From positions 3,862,001 through 3,926,000 of the forward strand of contig NZ_QBTZ01000001.1 in NCBI RefSeq assembly GCF_003058055.1: a stretch of DNA of 64,000 bases. Reading direction: 5' to 3'. Positions 1-10,443 of this stretch are shown here, piece by piece (the first letter of the stretch is position 1; the number at the start of each line of letters is the position of its first letter). The notes below the pieces were generated by a model. The model worked only from the letters and a program-made list of their open reading frames with translations. It made no database searches and was not told the origin of the DNA. The translations under genes and the position numbers were made by a program. This stretch comes from Acidovorax sp. 107 (GTDB lineage: Bacteria > Pseudomonadota > Gammaproteobacteria > Burkholderiales > Burkholderiaceae_C).

Positions 1-481
<481 letters not shown>

Positions 482-580
482 TCAATTTTTGTATTCGACC
501 CCTGGAGTCACTATCGGGACATACCCGCGTGTGCGCCGCACCATGCAGAAATGGCGCAGTTGTTCGTAAAATCCTGCGCC

Positions 581-1063
581 ATGAAAGCCTTTGACGCACT
601 CGACAAGCTGGACCGCGCCATCCTGCGCCGCCTGCAGGACAACGGCCGCGAGACGTACGACGTCATCGGAGAACAGGTGGGCCTATCGCCCAGCGCGGTG
701 CTGCGCCGCGTCAAGCGGCTGGAGGACAGCGGCGTGATCCACCGCTACGTGGCCCTGGTGCAGCCCGAGGCGGTGGGGCTGGGGCTCACGGCGTACCTGA
801 ACGTGCGGCTCGAAAAGCACACCGAAAGCCATAAACGCAATCCCATGGATCTGTTCCGCGCCAGCGTGCAGACCTGGCCCGAGGTGGTGGAGTGCGCATC
901 GCTGACCGGCGAAATGGACTACCTGCTGCGCGTGGTGGTGGCCGACATGGCGCACTACAGCCGTTTCATCATGGACACCCTGCTCAAGCACCCCAGCGTG
1001 CAGGACTGCAAGACCAGCTTTGTGCTGGACCGCGTGAAGGCGACCACGGCCGTGCCGGTGTAA
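581..1063 (+). CDS. Lrp/AsnC family transcriptional regulator
   Basis: A 160-residue protein of usual family length. Residues 6-65 form the N-terminal winged HTH (LDKLDRAILRRLQDNGRET, then the recognition-helix region GLSPSAVLRRVKRLEDSGVI). The C-terminal half is the RAM/AsnC ligand-binding and oligomerisation domain, with the characteristic GEMDYLLRVV stretch. The ATG at 581 was chosen because it starts directly before the conserved LDKLDRAIL helix, although the frame is open upstream. Members sense amino acids or small metabolites and act as dimers to octamers. The target is unknown; the divergent lipase and the palindrome between them are candidates, though the palindrome is more TetR-like. 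Confidence 0.9.
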   Translation: MKAFDALDKLDRAILRRLQDNGRETYDVIGEQVGLSPSAVLRRVKRLEDSGVIHRYVALVQPEAVGLGLTAYLNVRLEKHTESHKRNPMDLFRASVQTWPEVVECASLTGEMDYLLRVVVADMAHYSRFIMDTLLKHPSVQDCKTSFVLDRVKATTAVPV

Positions 1064-1409
1064 CCCGGGACCGACCTTCATTCTTTGACAGCGCCTGTGC
1101 GCGTCGCAGGTGTGACTCTTTGTGGCGTCTGTCGGCGCGGTGGAGGTTGCTGCCAAGCGCTCTGCGCTATACGCTCCGATAGGTGCCGAGGGGATATGGC
1201 GCAGTCGGATGTGCGGGCCCCCTGCCGTCGCGTCTGCGGCCCCTGCAGAGGAGATTCAGTCCCTGAGTGCTCCTAAATTAATAGCTATTTGGGCATGTTC
1301 AATGGGCGCCTGAGGGCGATTTCGCCGTATTTTGAGTCGGATCACTATTTTGTTGCGGCGCAGCAATTTGGACTGGAAAAGATGAGGGAAAACCCTTATA
1401 TTTGGCGGC
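1064..1409. other. Intergenic stretch without a supported gene
   Basis: About 346 bases separate the AsnC-family gene from the acetyltransferase. Short open frames here have no recognisable product. The only structure seen is one copy of the 45-base dispersed repeat (1271-1317). Confidence 0.6.
1271..1317 (+). repeat. Dispersed repeat family R1, copy A
   Basis: Contains the core aaattaatagctattt followed by gggcat and gcgcctgaggg. The same block order (atagct, then a gcgcat-like block, then gcgc..g.gg.c) recurs at 13361-13408 and, inverted, at 14295-14351 and 42511-42556. All copies are about 45-57 bases. It resembles short interspersed repeats I associate with Comamonadaceae genomes; that association is from memory and not verified here. 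Confidence 0.55.
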
Positions 1410-2150
1410 ATGTTCGCAACCAAAGACTGGCTCAAGGCATCCTGGTACGCAGGCCGGGACATGCTGCGCCCGGTGACGGGTGGCTCTTCTGCCTCTGACA
1501 TCCACATCCACCAGCAGGAGACGCCCGTGATGGTTCCTATCCGCTCCCTGGGCCCCTCCTATCGGGAGCGGATCACCCAGCACCTGCTGCAGCTGGAGCC
1601 TGCAGACCGCTACCTGCGCTTTGGCTATGCCGCCAACGACGAACAGATCCGTCGCTATGCCGATCAGCTCAACTTCGAGCGCGACGAAATCTTTGGCATC
1701 TACAACCGCCGCCTTGAGCTCATCGCCATGGCCCACCTGGCGTTCTCGGAAAACCCCGAACACAAGCCCTGTGCCGAGTTTGGTGTGTCCGTGCTCAAGC
1801 AGGCGCGGGGCCGTGGCTTTGGCGCGCGCCTGTTCGAACGTGCCGTGATGCATGCGCGCAATGAGGGCGTGAACATGGTGTTCATCCATGCGCTGTCTGA
1901 AAACACCGCCATGCTCAAGATCGCGCGCAACGCCGGTGCCACGGTGCGCCGCGATGGGTCCGAGTCCGAGGCCTACCTGCAGATCCCTCCCGCCAGCCTC
2001 GACACGCGCATGACCGAAATGGTCGAGCAGCAGTTCGCCGAGGTGGACTACCAGCTCAAGAAGCAGGCCAAGCAGTTCTGGGATTTCCTGGCCAGCGTGC
2101 AAGAAGTGCGCAGCGGCGTGCAGCACGCGCGCCACCAGTCGGCCGAGTGA
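1410..2150 (+). CDS. GNAT family N-acetyltransferase
   Basis: A 246-residue protein with a GNAT fold over about residues 45-190. It contains the acetyl-CoA pyrophosphate-binding region VSVLKQARGRGFGARLFERA (R/Q-x-x-G-x-G/A type). The following NMVFIHALSENTAMLKIARNAG matches the late strand/helix of GNATs, where an Asn contacts CoA. About 40 N-terminal residues precede the domain and a charged helical tail of about 45 residues follows it. The substrate cannot be inferred. The start is the first ATG of the frame; a later GTG or ATG near residue 40 is possible. It stands alone, before corC. Confidence 0.82.
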   Translation: MFATKDWLKASWYAGRDMLRPVTGGSSASDIHIHQQETPVMVPIRSLGPSYRERITQHLLQLEPADRYLRFGYAANDEQIRRYADQLNFERDEIFGIYNRRLELIAMAHLAFSENPEHKPCAEFGVSVLKQARGRGFGARLFERAVMHARNEGVNMVFIHALSENTAMLKIARNAGATVRRDGSESEAYLQIPPASLDTRMTEMVEQQFAEVDYQLKKQAKQFWDFLASVQEVRSGVQHARHQSAE

Positions 2151-2256
2151 GCCGCCGAGGCCACACCGGACCGTGATACCGGCCGGTGGTTGCCTGTCAC
2201 GGCAATCCGCTATCCTAGGGGCCTGATTCACTACCGCACGTCCTGCACTCCAGACA

Positions 2257-3141
2257 GTGTCTGACCCGCACCCCGCGCACCCCGGGCGACCGCCCGAGAG
2301 GGAAGACAAGCGCAGCTTCCTGCAGAAAGTGGCCGAGTTCATCCACCCTGGACCGGATTCGACGGAAGAACTCATCGAAACCCTGGCCGAGGCCGAGGAC
2401 AACGAGGTCATCGGCGCCGAATCGCGCGTGATGCTGGAGCGCGTGATCCGCATGGCCGACATGACGGCGGGCGACGTGATGGTGGCCGCGCCCCGCATGG
2501 ACCTCGTCAACATCGATGCGCCTTTTGACGAGCTGTTGCACCTGGTGATCAGCACTGCGCATTCGCGGTTTCCGGTGTACCAGGGCGAGCGCGAGAACAT
2601 CATTGGCATCCTGATGGCCAAGGACCTGCTCAAGCTGCAGCGCGCCCCCGAGCTCAACATCCGTGCGTTGCTGCGCCCAGCAGCCTTTGTGCCCGAGAGC
2701 AAGGGCCTGAACGACTTGCTGCGCGAATTCCGAGGCAACCGCAACCACCTGGCCATCGTGATCGACGAGTTTGGCCGCATGGCCGGGCTCATCACCATCG
2801 AAGATGTGCTCGAGCAGATCGTGGGTGAGATTGAAGACGAGTTCGACATCCCCGAAGACCAAGGCGACATCTTTGGTTTGGCCGACCGCACCTACCGGGT
2901 GAGCGGCGATACCCCCATCGAACGCGTGGCCGAAGCCTTCGAGGTGGCCATTGCAGGCAGCGACCCGGACCAGCATTTCGGCACCATCGGCGGCCTGATT
3001 GCCCACGAGATGGGCCATGTGCCCAAGCGCGGCGAGCACCTTCAGCTCAGCGGCCTGCACTTTGTGGTGCTGCACACCAAAGGCGGTGCGGTGCGCTGGT
3101 TCAAAGTGTCCCGGGTCGAAGCTACCGACGCCGCCGACTGA
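2257..3141 (+). CDS. corC: CBS-domain protein of the CorC/HlyC transporter-associated family
   Basis: A 294-residue cytosolic protein. Two CBS motifs span about residues 70-190 (DVMVAAPRMDLVNID, then IGILMAKDLLKL, then LAIVIDEFGRMAGLITIEDV). A C-terminal CorC_HlyC domain, about residues 205-285, includes the family's DEFD and FGTIGGLI motifs. CorC proteins are linked to magnesium/cobalt efflux, and the neighbourhood corC-lnt is conserved in proteobacteria. The GTG at 2257 is taken as start because it leads straight into the conserved N-terminus; no ATG fits. The stop overlaps the lnt start by one base, so translation is coupled. Confidence 0.92.
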   Translation: MSDPHPAHPGRPPEREDKRSFLQKVAEFIHPGPDSTEELIETLAEAEDNEVIGAESRVMLERVIRMADMTAGDVMVAAPRMDLVNIDAPFDELLHLVISTAHSRFPVYQGERENIIGILMAKDLLKLQRAPELNIRALLRPAAFVPESKGLNDLLREFRGNRNHLAIVIDEFGRMAGLITIEDVLEQIVGEIEDEFDIPEDQGDIFGLADRTYRVSGDTPIERVAEAFEVAIAGSDPDQHFGTIGGLIAHEMGHVPKRGEHLQLSGLHFVVLHTKGGAVRWFKVSRVEATDAAD

Positions 3142-4772
3142 TGTCGCGGCGCTCTCGGACGGCGAGCGGGCTGCTGCTGCCGCAACTGTTGCTGGCCCTG
3201 GCTGCGGGCCTGGCCCAGGCCGCCTCGCTGGCCTGGCCGGGCAGCGGCCAACCCTTGTGGTGGCTGCAACTGGCGTCGATGGCCGTGCTGGCCTGGCTGG
3301 TGCGGCCCGCGGGCGCCGCAACCCCGCGCATGGCCATGCCGTGGCAACGCGGTGCGATCATTGGCGGGGTGTTTGCCACCGCTTGGCTGGCTGGCACCTT
3401 CTGGTGGCTGTTTATTTCCATGCATTCGTACGGCGGCCTGCCAGCGCCGCTGGCCGTGGCGGCGGTGCTGGGGCTGGCTGCCTTCCTGGCCAGCTACTAT
3501 GCAGCGGCTTTGGCCATGTTTTGCCGGTATGCGCCGGTCAATCATGCCGGGATTGCTCTTCTTTTCGGAGCGCTCTGGCTGCTGGCCGAACTGGCGCGTG
3601 GCATCTGGTGGACGGGATTTCCGTGGGGCGCTGGCGGTTACGCGCATGTGGATGGTCCGCTCGCCGTGCTGGCCCGCCACATGGGGGTGTATGGCATCAG
3701 CGCAGTGGCTGCTGCCCTGGCCATGGGCGTGGTGCAGGTGCGTGCCACTGACCTGCGCAACGTGCGCTGGTGGGTGCTCCTCCTGGTGATGGGGGGGCTG
3801 CTGGCTTGGGCCACAGTGGACCGCCTGTGTGCCGTCAACCTCTGCCATACCCCGGCCCACCGCCCAGCGCCCCCCTTGAGCCTGGAGCTGCTGCAGGGCA
3901 ATATCCCGCAGGACGAAAAATTCCAGTCCGGCAGTGGCGTGCCTGTGGCCCTGCAGTGGTATGCGGAGGCCCTGCGCAACGCCAAGGCTGATCTCGTTGT
4001 GGCCCCCGAAACAGCCATTCCGTTACTGCCGCAGCAGCTCATTCCCGGGTATCTGGAGGGCATTCAGCAACGCTATGCACAAGGCGGCCAAGCCGCGATG
4101 GTGGGCATTCCCCTGGGCGACGAAGCGCAGGGCTACACCAACTCCGTATTGGGCATGAGTGCCGCCACGCAGGCCGAACCCTACCGCTACGACAAGCACC
4201 ACCTGGTGCCGTTTGGCGAGTTCATCCCGCCGTTCTTCAAGTGGTTCACGGAGATGATGAACATCCCGTTGGGCGACTTCAACCGGGGCACCGTGGGCCA
4301 GGCGTCCTTTGCCGTGGCGGGGCAGCGCATTGCGCCCAACATCTGCTACGAAGATCTGTTTGGCGAGGAGCTGGGCGCGCGGTTCATCGACCCAGCCCAG
4401 GCGCCCACCGTGTTCGTCAACTTCAGCAACATCGGCTGGTTTGGCGACACCCTGGCGATTGACCAGCACCTGCACATCAGTCGCATGCGCGCGCTCGAAT
4501 TTGAGCGGCCCATGGTCCGCGCCACCAACACCGGCGCCACGGTCATCATCGACCACAGGGGCGTGGTGACGCACCAGCTGGCCCGCTACACGCGCGGCGT
4601 GCTCAAAGGCGAGGTGCAAGGCCGCGGGCTGGACGCGCAAAGCGGCTGGGCCATCACGCCCTACGCGTGGTGGGTGTCTCGCTGGGGGCTGTGGCCGCTG
4701 TGGGGCCTGGGGGCTTTGGCGCTCGTGGGGGCCATGGTCGCCGCCAGGGGCCGCGGGGCGCGCGGCGATTGA
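3141..4772 (+). CDS. lnt: Apolipoprotein N-acyltransferase
   Basis: A 543-residue inner-membrane enzyme that adds the third acyl chain to the N-terminal Cys of lipoproteins, using phospholipid as donor. The first about 240 residues are hydrophobic helices, followed by a periplasmic nitrilase-type domain. The Glu-Lys-Cys triad is visible: E290 in VAPETAIPL, K352 in RYDKHHLVPFGEF and C402 in APNICYEDLFG. A last helix lies near residues 515-535. It starts on an ATG sharing one base with the corC stop. A 7-G run lies in the middle of the gene, but the reading frame is intact. Confidence 0.96.
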   Translation: MSRRSRTASGLLLPQLLLALAAGLAQAASLAWPGSGQPLWWLQLASMAVLAWLVRPAGAATPRMAMPWQRGAIIGGVFATAWLAGTFWWLFISMHSYGGLPAPLAVAAVLGLAAFLASYYAAALAMFCRYAPVNHAGIALLFGALWLLAELARGIWWTGFPWGAGGYAHVDGPLAVLARHMGVYGISAVAAALAMGVVQVRATDLRNVRWWVLLLVMGGLLAWATVDRLCAVNLCHTPAHRPAPPLSLELLQGNIPQDEKFQSGSGVPVALQWYAEALRNAKADLVVAPETAIPLLPQQLIPGYLEGIQQRYAQGGQAAMVGIPLGDEAQGYTNSVLGMSAATQAEPYRYDKHHLVPFGEFIPPFFKWFTEMMNIPLGDFNRGTVGQASFAVAGQRIAPNICYEDLFGEELGARFIDPAQAPTVFVNFSNIGWFGDTLAIDQHLHISRMRALEFERPMVRATNTGATVIIDHRGVVTHQLARYTRGVLKGEVQGRGLDAQSGWAITPYAWWVSRWGLWPLWGLGALALVGAMVAARGRGARGD

Positions 4773-5022
4773 TCCAGGTCAGGCCTTGCGCACGGTGCGC
4801 CAAGGGCCTGCGCAGCCCCCTGTTTAGAGGTGGCTCCCTATGCCTTGATAATAGAGCCCTGCAACCAGGGGCTGGTGTTGCGTAAAAAGATGAGATGACT
4901 TGCGCCCAACAAAGGGCGGGCATGCTGATGGCGCTGAAGGCAAAAACCTTGCTGCGCCTCTGTGTGCGCAAGTCCCAATGATTTGAGGCGGGGCCACCCG
5001 CCGTTCTGGAGCACGACTGAAA

Positions 5023-5544
5023 ATGGCAGATTCCTTTTCCTACGAACAACTGATCGCCTCGGGCGAGGGCCGGCTGTTCGGCGCTGACAGCGGGCGACTG
5101 CCGCTGCCACCCATGCTGATGTTTGACCGCATCACGCACATCGATGGCGATGGTGGCGCGCACGGGCTGGGAAAGATCCGTGCCGAGCTGGACGTCAAGC
5201 CCGACCTGTGGTTCTTTGCCTGCCACTTTCAGGGCGATCCGGTCATGCCCGGCTGCCTGGGGCTGGATGCCATGTGGCAGCTCATCGGCTTCTACCTGAC
5301 CTGGCTGCAGCTGCCGGGCCGGGGCCGAGCGCTGGGTGCGGGTGAGGTCAAGTTCACGGGCGAAGTGGGCCCGGACGTGAAGCTCGTCACCTACGAAATC
5401 GACATCAAACGCGTCATCAAACGCAAGCTGGTGATGGCCATTGGCGATGCCCGCCTGCTGGCCGACGGCAAGGAAATCTATGTAGCCAATGACCTGCGCG
5501 TGGGCCTGTTCAAACGCGAGGAAGACGGCAAGGAAGCAGCATGA
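5023..5544 (+). CDS. fabA: 3-hydroxydecanoyl-ACP dehydratase/isomerase
   Basis: 173 residues, normal for FabA. It dehydrates 3-hydroxydecanoyl-ACP and isomerises trans-2- to cis-3-decenoyl-ACP, the branch point to unsaturated fatty acids. The hot-dog fold carries H68 in [14 protein letters not shown] and D82 in [10 protein letters not shown], the catalytic pair. The final ATGA overlaps the fabB start, so the two are co-translated, as is usual for fabAB. The 250-base leader upstream (4773-5022) contains no gene that I can support; the fabAB promoter should lie there. Confidence 0.97.
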   Translation: MADSFSYEQLIASGEGRLFGADSGRLPLPPMLMFDRITHIDGDGGAHGLGKIRAELDVKPDLWFFACHFQGDPVMPGCLGLDAMWQLIGFYLTWLQLPGRGRALGAGEVKFTGEVGPDVKLVTYEIDIKRVIKRKLVMAIGDARLLADGKEIYVANDLRVGLFKREEDGKEAA

Positions 5545-6764
5545 CCACCAAGAAGCGCGTAGTCATCACCGGCGCGGGCATCGTCTCGTGCATTGGCAAC
5601 GACCTGGCCACTGTGGAAGCCTCGCTGCGCGCGGGCACCAGCGGCATCAAAGCCGTGGAAAAGTTCAAGGAGCTGGGTTTGCGCAGCCAGGTGGGCGGCG
5701 CGCCCGAGATCGACATCGAGGCGCGCATCGACCGCAAGCAGCTGCGCTTCATGGGCGACGCGGCGGCCTATGCGCAGATTGCACTGGAAGATGCGATCCA
5801 GCAGGCAGGCCTTTCGCCTGAGCAGGTCAGCCACCCGCGCACCGGCCTCATCATGGGCTCGGGCGGCGGCTCGCCCGCCAACCAGATCGAAGCGGCCGAC
5901 ACGCTGCGCGAGAAGGGCATCCGCCGCGTAGGGCCGTACCAGGTCACGCGCTGCATGAGTTCCACCGTGTCCGCCTGCCTGGCTACCAACTTCAAGGTCA
6001 AGGGCATCAACTACTCCATCACCTCGGCCTGCTCCACGTCGGCGCACTGCATCGGCGCGGCCGCGCAGCAGATCGCCTGGGGTGTGCAGGACGTGATGTT
6101 TGCGGGCGGCGGCGAAGAGCTGAGCTGGGGCATGTCGCTGCTGTTCGACGGCATGGGCGCCATGTCCAGCAAGTACAACGAAACGCCCGAAAAGGCTTCG
6201 CGCGCCTACGACGCTAACCGTGACGGCTTCGTGATCGCCGGCGGCGGCGGCGCCGTGGTGCTCGAGAGCCTGGAGCATGCCCAGGCGCGCGGCGCCACCA
6301 TCCTGGCCGAAGTGGTGGGCTTTGGCGCCACCAGCGATGGTGAAGACATGGTGGCCCCGTCGGGCGACGGCGCCATTGCGTGCATGCAGCAGGCCATGGC
6401 GGGGCTCGACGCCCCCATCGACTACATCAACACCCACGGCACTTCCACGCCCGTGGGGGATATGCAGGAAGTGCGCGCCATGCGTGCCCTGTTTGGCGAC
6501 AAGGTGCCGCCGTTCTCGTCCACCAAGTCGCTCACTGGCCACTCGCTGGGCGCGACCGGCGTGCAGGAGGCGATCTACTGCATGCTCATGCTGAACAAGG
6601 GCTTCATCGCTGGCTCGGCCAACGTCGAGACACCCGACCTGGCCCTGGGCGACATGCCGCTGGTCACCCAGACCCGCGATGCGCAGCTGACCACCGTGTT
6701 GTCCAACAGCTTCGGCTTTGGCGGCACCAACGCCAGCCTCGTGCTGCGCCGCTGGAACGACTGA
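5541..6764 (+). CDS. fabB: Beta-ketoacyl-ACP synthase I
   Basis: A 407-residue condensing enzyme that elongates cis-3-decenoyl-ACP and later unsaturated intermediates. It is a thiolase fold with the Cys-His-His triad: C164 in [12 protein letters not shown]299 in [11 protein letters not shown] and H334 in [11 protein letters not shown], plus K329 in STKSLTG. The GFGGTNAS motif near the C-terminus is present. It overlaps fabA by four bases. A strong terminator hairpin follows about 40 bases downstream, so fabAB forms a two-gene unit. Confidence 0.97.
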   Translation: MTTKKRVVITGAGIVSCIGNDLATVEASLRAGTSGIKAVEKFKELGLRSQVGGAPEIDIEARIDRKQLRFMGDAAAYAQIALEDAIQQAGLSPEQVSHPRTGLIMGSGGGSPANQIEAADTLREKGIRRVGPYQVTRCMSSTVSACLATNFKVKGINYSITSACSTSAHCIGAAAQQIAWGVQDVMFAGGGEELSWGMSLLFDGMGAMSSKYNETPEKASRAYDANRDGFVIAGGGGAVVLESLEHAQARGATILAEVVGFGATSDGEDMVAPSGDGAIACMQQAMAGLDAPIDYINTHGTSTPVGDMQEVRAMRALFGDKVPPFSSTKSLTGHSLGATGVQEAIYCMLMLNKGFIAGSANVETPDLALGDMPLVTQTRDAQLTTVLSNSFGFGGTNASLVLRRWND

Positions 6765-6805
6765 CCGCCTCGCTCCCTCGCGGAGTGGTGGCTTGGCCTG
6801 CGCCA

Positions 6806-6840
6806 CGGCCTGCCTGTCTTCGGACCGGCAGGCCGTTTTT
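6806..6840 (+). terminator. Rho-independent terminator of fabAB
   Basis: A perfect 9-bp stem (CGGCCTGCC at 6806-6814 with GGCAGGCCG at 6827-6835) and 12-base loop are followed by five T residues. It lies between fabB and the convergent LysR gene. Confidence 0.85.
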
Positions 6841-6860
6841 CATAGCGTGAACGACCACGC

Positions 6861-7778
6861 TCAGCGCCTGGTGGCCTTGGGGTTGGGCTGCAGGGCCTCG
6901 TGCAGCAAGGCGGGCAGCATGCCCAGCATGCGCGTGGCCTGCAGGCCCGGCGGAAAGGCGCGCGCGTGGTAGCTGTACAGCGACATGGGCGCCAGTTCGT
7001 GCAGCTCCTGCGCCACCATTTGCGCAGGGTCCAGGCCCTTGGCGGTGAGAAAGTCCACCACTGTCCAGCCCATGCCACGGCGCACCAGTTCCAGCGCCAG
7101 GCGCGATGTCTGCACCTGGATGCCGGGCCCGGCGGGCGAACCGAGGCGGTGCGCGATTTCGTCAATCGCCTGGCGCATGGGGTCGTCACCCACCAGGCGG
7201 ATCACGGGCACCTGTGCCAGCCGTGCGCCGGGGCTGGCAGCACGGGGCGCACGCGCCCACACGCTGGTTGCCACCGCCAGGTACAGGCGGCCGCTGACCA
7301 GCAGGTCGCTCGCAATTTGCGGGTGGGGATGTTTGTAGAAGCCCAGGCAAAAGTCCACGCTGCGCGTGAGCAGGGCCTGGGTCATCTGGTCCTGGTGGAT
7401 GGTGCGCACCTCCACACCCACCTGCGGATGCTGCTCGGCATGGTGCTGCAGCAGGCGTGGCAGAAATTCGTGGGTGATGGACGGTATGGCACCCAGCCGC
7501 ACATCGCCCGAATCACTGGTCGCCAGATTGCGCGCAGTGCGTTTGAGGGCGTCCAGCTGCCGGTAGATGCCCGTGGACTCGGTGGCCAGCACCTGGGCCT
7601 CGGGTGTGGGGGTCAGGCCGGCCGGCGAGCGGTTGAACAGCCGGTAGCCCAACTGCAGCTCGGTGTGCGCCACGGCCTTGCTTACGGCCGAGGGGGTGAT
7701 GCACAGCAGGCGTGCGGCAGCACTCATGTTGCCGGTTTGCAGCACGGCCTGAAAAACTTCCAGCTGTCGCAAGTTCAT
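6861..7778 (-). CDS. LysR family transcriptional regulator
   Basis: 305 residues, the typical LTTR length. Residues 1-60 hold the winged HTH (LRQLEVFQAVLQTGNMSAAA, then TPSAVSKAVAHTELQLGYRLFNR split by the linker). The remainder is the periplasmic-binding-protein-like effector domain. It is divergent from the asparaginase gene with about 208 bases between them, the classic arrangement of an LTTR and its target. A T-N11-A dyad lies in this gap. Control of asparagine/glutamine or dicarboxylate use is therefore a reasonable guess, but the effector is unknown. Confidence 0.92.
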   Translation of the reverse strand: MNLRQLEVFQAVLQTGNMSAAARLLCITPSAVSKAVAHTELQLGYRLFNRSPAGLTPTPEAQVLATESTGIYRQLDALKRTARNLATSDSGDVRLGAIPSITHEFLPRLLQHHAEQHPQVGVEVRTIHQDQMTQALLTRSVDFCLGFYKHPHPQIASDLLVSGRLYLAVATSVWARAPRAASPGARLAQVPVIRLVGDDPMRQAIDEIAHRLGSPAGPGIQVQTSRLALELVRRGMGWTVVDFLTAKGLDPAQMVAQELHELAPMSLYSYHARAFPPGLQATRMLGMLPALLHEALQPNPKATRR

Positions 7779-7842
7779 GGCGGGGTCGTTTCGTGGCGTG
7801 GGCCGATGGGCCCTTGGCGGCCGTCAAACGGCCCTTCAATGG

Positions 7843-7859
7843 TATGAGCTCAATTCATA
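7843..7859. promoter_or_regulatory. Candidate LysR-type operator (T-N11-A dyad)
   Basis: TATGA and its exact inverse TCATA are separated by 7 bases, giving the T-N11-A form known for LTTR recognition sites. It lies 65 bases upstream of the LysR gene start and about 130 bases before the asparaginase start, as expected for an autoregulated divergent pair. Confidence 0.5.
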
Positions 7860-7935
7860 AGGGTGGGTCAATTATTCCGCATGACTGTGTTCTGGTTTCT
7901 CATAGGATGCGGCACCGCTTCACCGGCGGTTTTGA

Positions 7936-9063
<1,128 letters not shown>

Positions 9064-9068
9064 GAAGA

Positions 9069-9137
9069 CCCCCTGAGTCGCTTCGCGCCTTCCCCCTGAA
9101 GGGGGACGCCCCCAGCGCGGCGGGGCGGCCCTTGCGC
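9069..9137 (+). repeat. Dispersed repeat family R2, copy 1
   Basis: Begins ccccctgagtcgcttcgc five bases after the asparaginase stop. It continues through an inverted pair (cttccccc / gggggacg) to a gcggggcggcccttgc tail. Near-identical copies lie at 15166-15232 and, inverted, at 27744-27838. Each starts within a few bases of a stop codon in the same orientation. Confidence 0.8.
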
Positions 9138-9142
9138 GGGGG

Positions 9143-9185
9143 CACTGGCCCAGGCAGCGCCTCGTGGTGGCGCTGTGGGCCAGTG
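9143..9185. repeat. Long inverted repeat / hairpin
   Basis: The outer arms CACTGGCCCA (9143-9152) and TGGGCCAGTG (9176-9185), and inner arms CAGCGCC and GGCGCTG, are perfectly complementary. Only a two-base bulge separates them, and the loop is 7 bases. No T-run follows on either strand, so it is not a standard intrinsic terminator. It directly abuts the R2 repeat. Confidence 0.7.
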
Positions 9186-9294
9186 TGATGGATCGTGAGT
9201 TGATTTGACTTGGTGCACAACGGGTGCACCGACAGGCTACCCGCAAAGGTGGTCACTGGTACGCACCGGCTTATAGCGCGCGTGACTGGTTGGG

Positions 9295-9329
9295 AAGGCT
9301 GGGGCTCCAAAAGGGCTCCGGCCTTTTTT
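9295..9329 (+). terminator. Rho-independent terminator or attenuator upstream of glyQ
   Basis: About 13 base pairs (several G-T) form between aaggctggggctc and gggctccggcctt around an A-rich loop, followed by six T residues. It may end the asparaginase transcript. Because it lies about 200 bases before glyQ, it could also attenuate glyQS if the glyQS promoter is further upstream. Confidence 0.6.
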
Positions 9330-9526
9330 CATGGGTGCGGGCCGATGTTGTGGGCGCTGTCGCAGCACACGCGGCGGGGCGCCGTAAAATCACCGGTTTG
9401 CGCGCGCGATGCCCGTCCTGGTTGCCTTGTGGGGCGACGGGCCTGGGGTTTGCTCACGCGCCGCGTTTTCTTCTTTTCCCCTTACTTGCCCGGCCCTGGC
9501 TTGCCAGTGCCTCAGCCACAGACGCC

Positions 9527-10432
9527 ATGTTGACATTCCAGCAAATCATTTTGAAGCTGCAGTCCTACTGGGACGCGCAGGGTTGCGCCCTTTTGCAACC
9601 CTATGACATGGAAGTGGGCGCCGGCACCTCGCACACCGCCACCTTCCTGCGCGCCATTGGCCCTGAGCCGTGGAAGGCCGCCTACGTGCAGCCCAGCCGC
9701 CGCCCCAAGGACGGCCGCTATGGCGAGAACCCCAACCGCCTGCAGCACTACTACCAGTACCAGGTGGTGCTCAAGCCCGCTCCAGCCAACATCCTGGAGC
9801 TGTATCTGGGCTCGCTGGAAGCCCTGGGTTTCGACCTGAAAAAGAACGACATCCGCTTTGTGGAAGACGACTGGGAAAACCCCACGCTCGGCGCTTGGGG
9901 CCTGGGCTGGGAGGTCTGGCTCAACGGCATGGAAGTCACGCAGTTCACCTACTTCCAGCAGGTCGGTGGCATCGACTGCAAGCCCGCCACGGGCGAAATC
10001 ACCTACGGCCTGGAACGTCTGGCCATGTACCTGCAGGGCGTGGACAACGTCTACAACCTCAAGTGGACCGACACGCTGAGCTACGGCGATGTCTACAAGC
10101 AAAACGAGGTGGAGCAGTCCACCTACAACTTCGAGCACAGCGACGCCGACTTTTTGTTCACCGCCTTCAACGCGCATGAAAAGCAGGCCAAGTACCTGAT
10201 GGAGCAGCAGCTCGCACTGCCCGCCTACGAGCAGGTGCTCAAGGCTGCGCACAGCTTCAACCTGCTGGATGCGCGCGGCGCGATCAGCGTGACCGAACGT
10301 GCCGCGTACATCGGCCGCATCCGCAACCTGGCGCGTGCTGTGGCGCAGAGCTACTACGAGAGCCGCGAACGCCTGGGCTTCCCCATGGCGCCGCGCGAGT
10401 GGGTGGAACAGATGACGAAGAAGGCTGCGTGA
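9527..10432 (+). CDS. glyQ: Glycyl-tRNA synthetase alpha subunit
   Basis: A 301-residue catalytic subunit of the bacterial alpha2-beta2 GlyRS. It contains the class II core: motif around [20 protein letters not shown], the [10 protein letters not shown] block and the [14 protein letters not shown] motif 3. The ATG at 9527 was chosen because it begins the conserved [20 protein letters not shown] start; the upstream open frame is unlike GlyQ. It is followed 11 bases later by glyS, so the two subunits are made from one message. Confidence 0.97.
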   Translation: MLTFQQIILKLQSYWDAQGCALLQPYDMEVGAGTSHTATFLRAIGPEPWKAAYVQPSRRPKDGRYGENPNRLQHYYQYQVVLKPAPANILELYLGSLEALGFDLKKNDIRFVEDDWENPTLGAWGLGWEVWLNGMEVTQFTYFQQVGGIDCKPATGEITYGLERLAMYLQGVDNVYNLKWTDTLSYGDVYKQNEVEQSTYNFEHSDADFLFTAFNAHEKQAKYLMEQQLALPAYEQVLKAAHSFNLLDARGAISVTERAAYIGRIRNLARAVAQSYYESRERLGFPMAPREWVEQMTKKAA

Positions 10433-10443
10433 GAGAAATGACG

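Larger units (their letters stand above)
9064..9526. other. Gene-free stretch between ansB and glyQ
   Basis: The 463 bases hold, in order, one copy of the stop-codon-associated repeat R2 (9069-9137), a long imperfect hairpin (9143-9185) and a T-tailed terminator hairpin (9295-9329). About 200 bases of glyQ leader follow. I support no coding region here, although the glyQ frame stays open for about 300 bases upstream. Confidence 0.65.

Noticed and set aside
3788..3800. G7 run in lnt as a phase-variation tract
   Set aside because: Seven G in a GC-rich gene is not exceptional, and it is the only such run in that gene.
5478..6806. 442-residue frame opposite fabB
   Set aside because: Antisense shadow of a highly conserved gene, low complexity.
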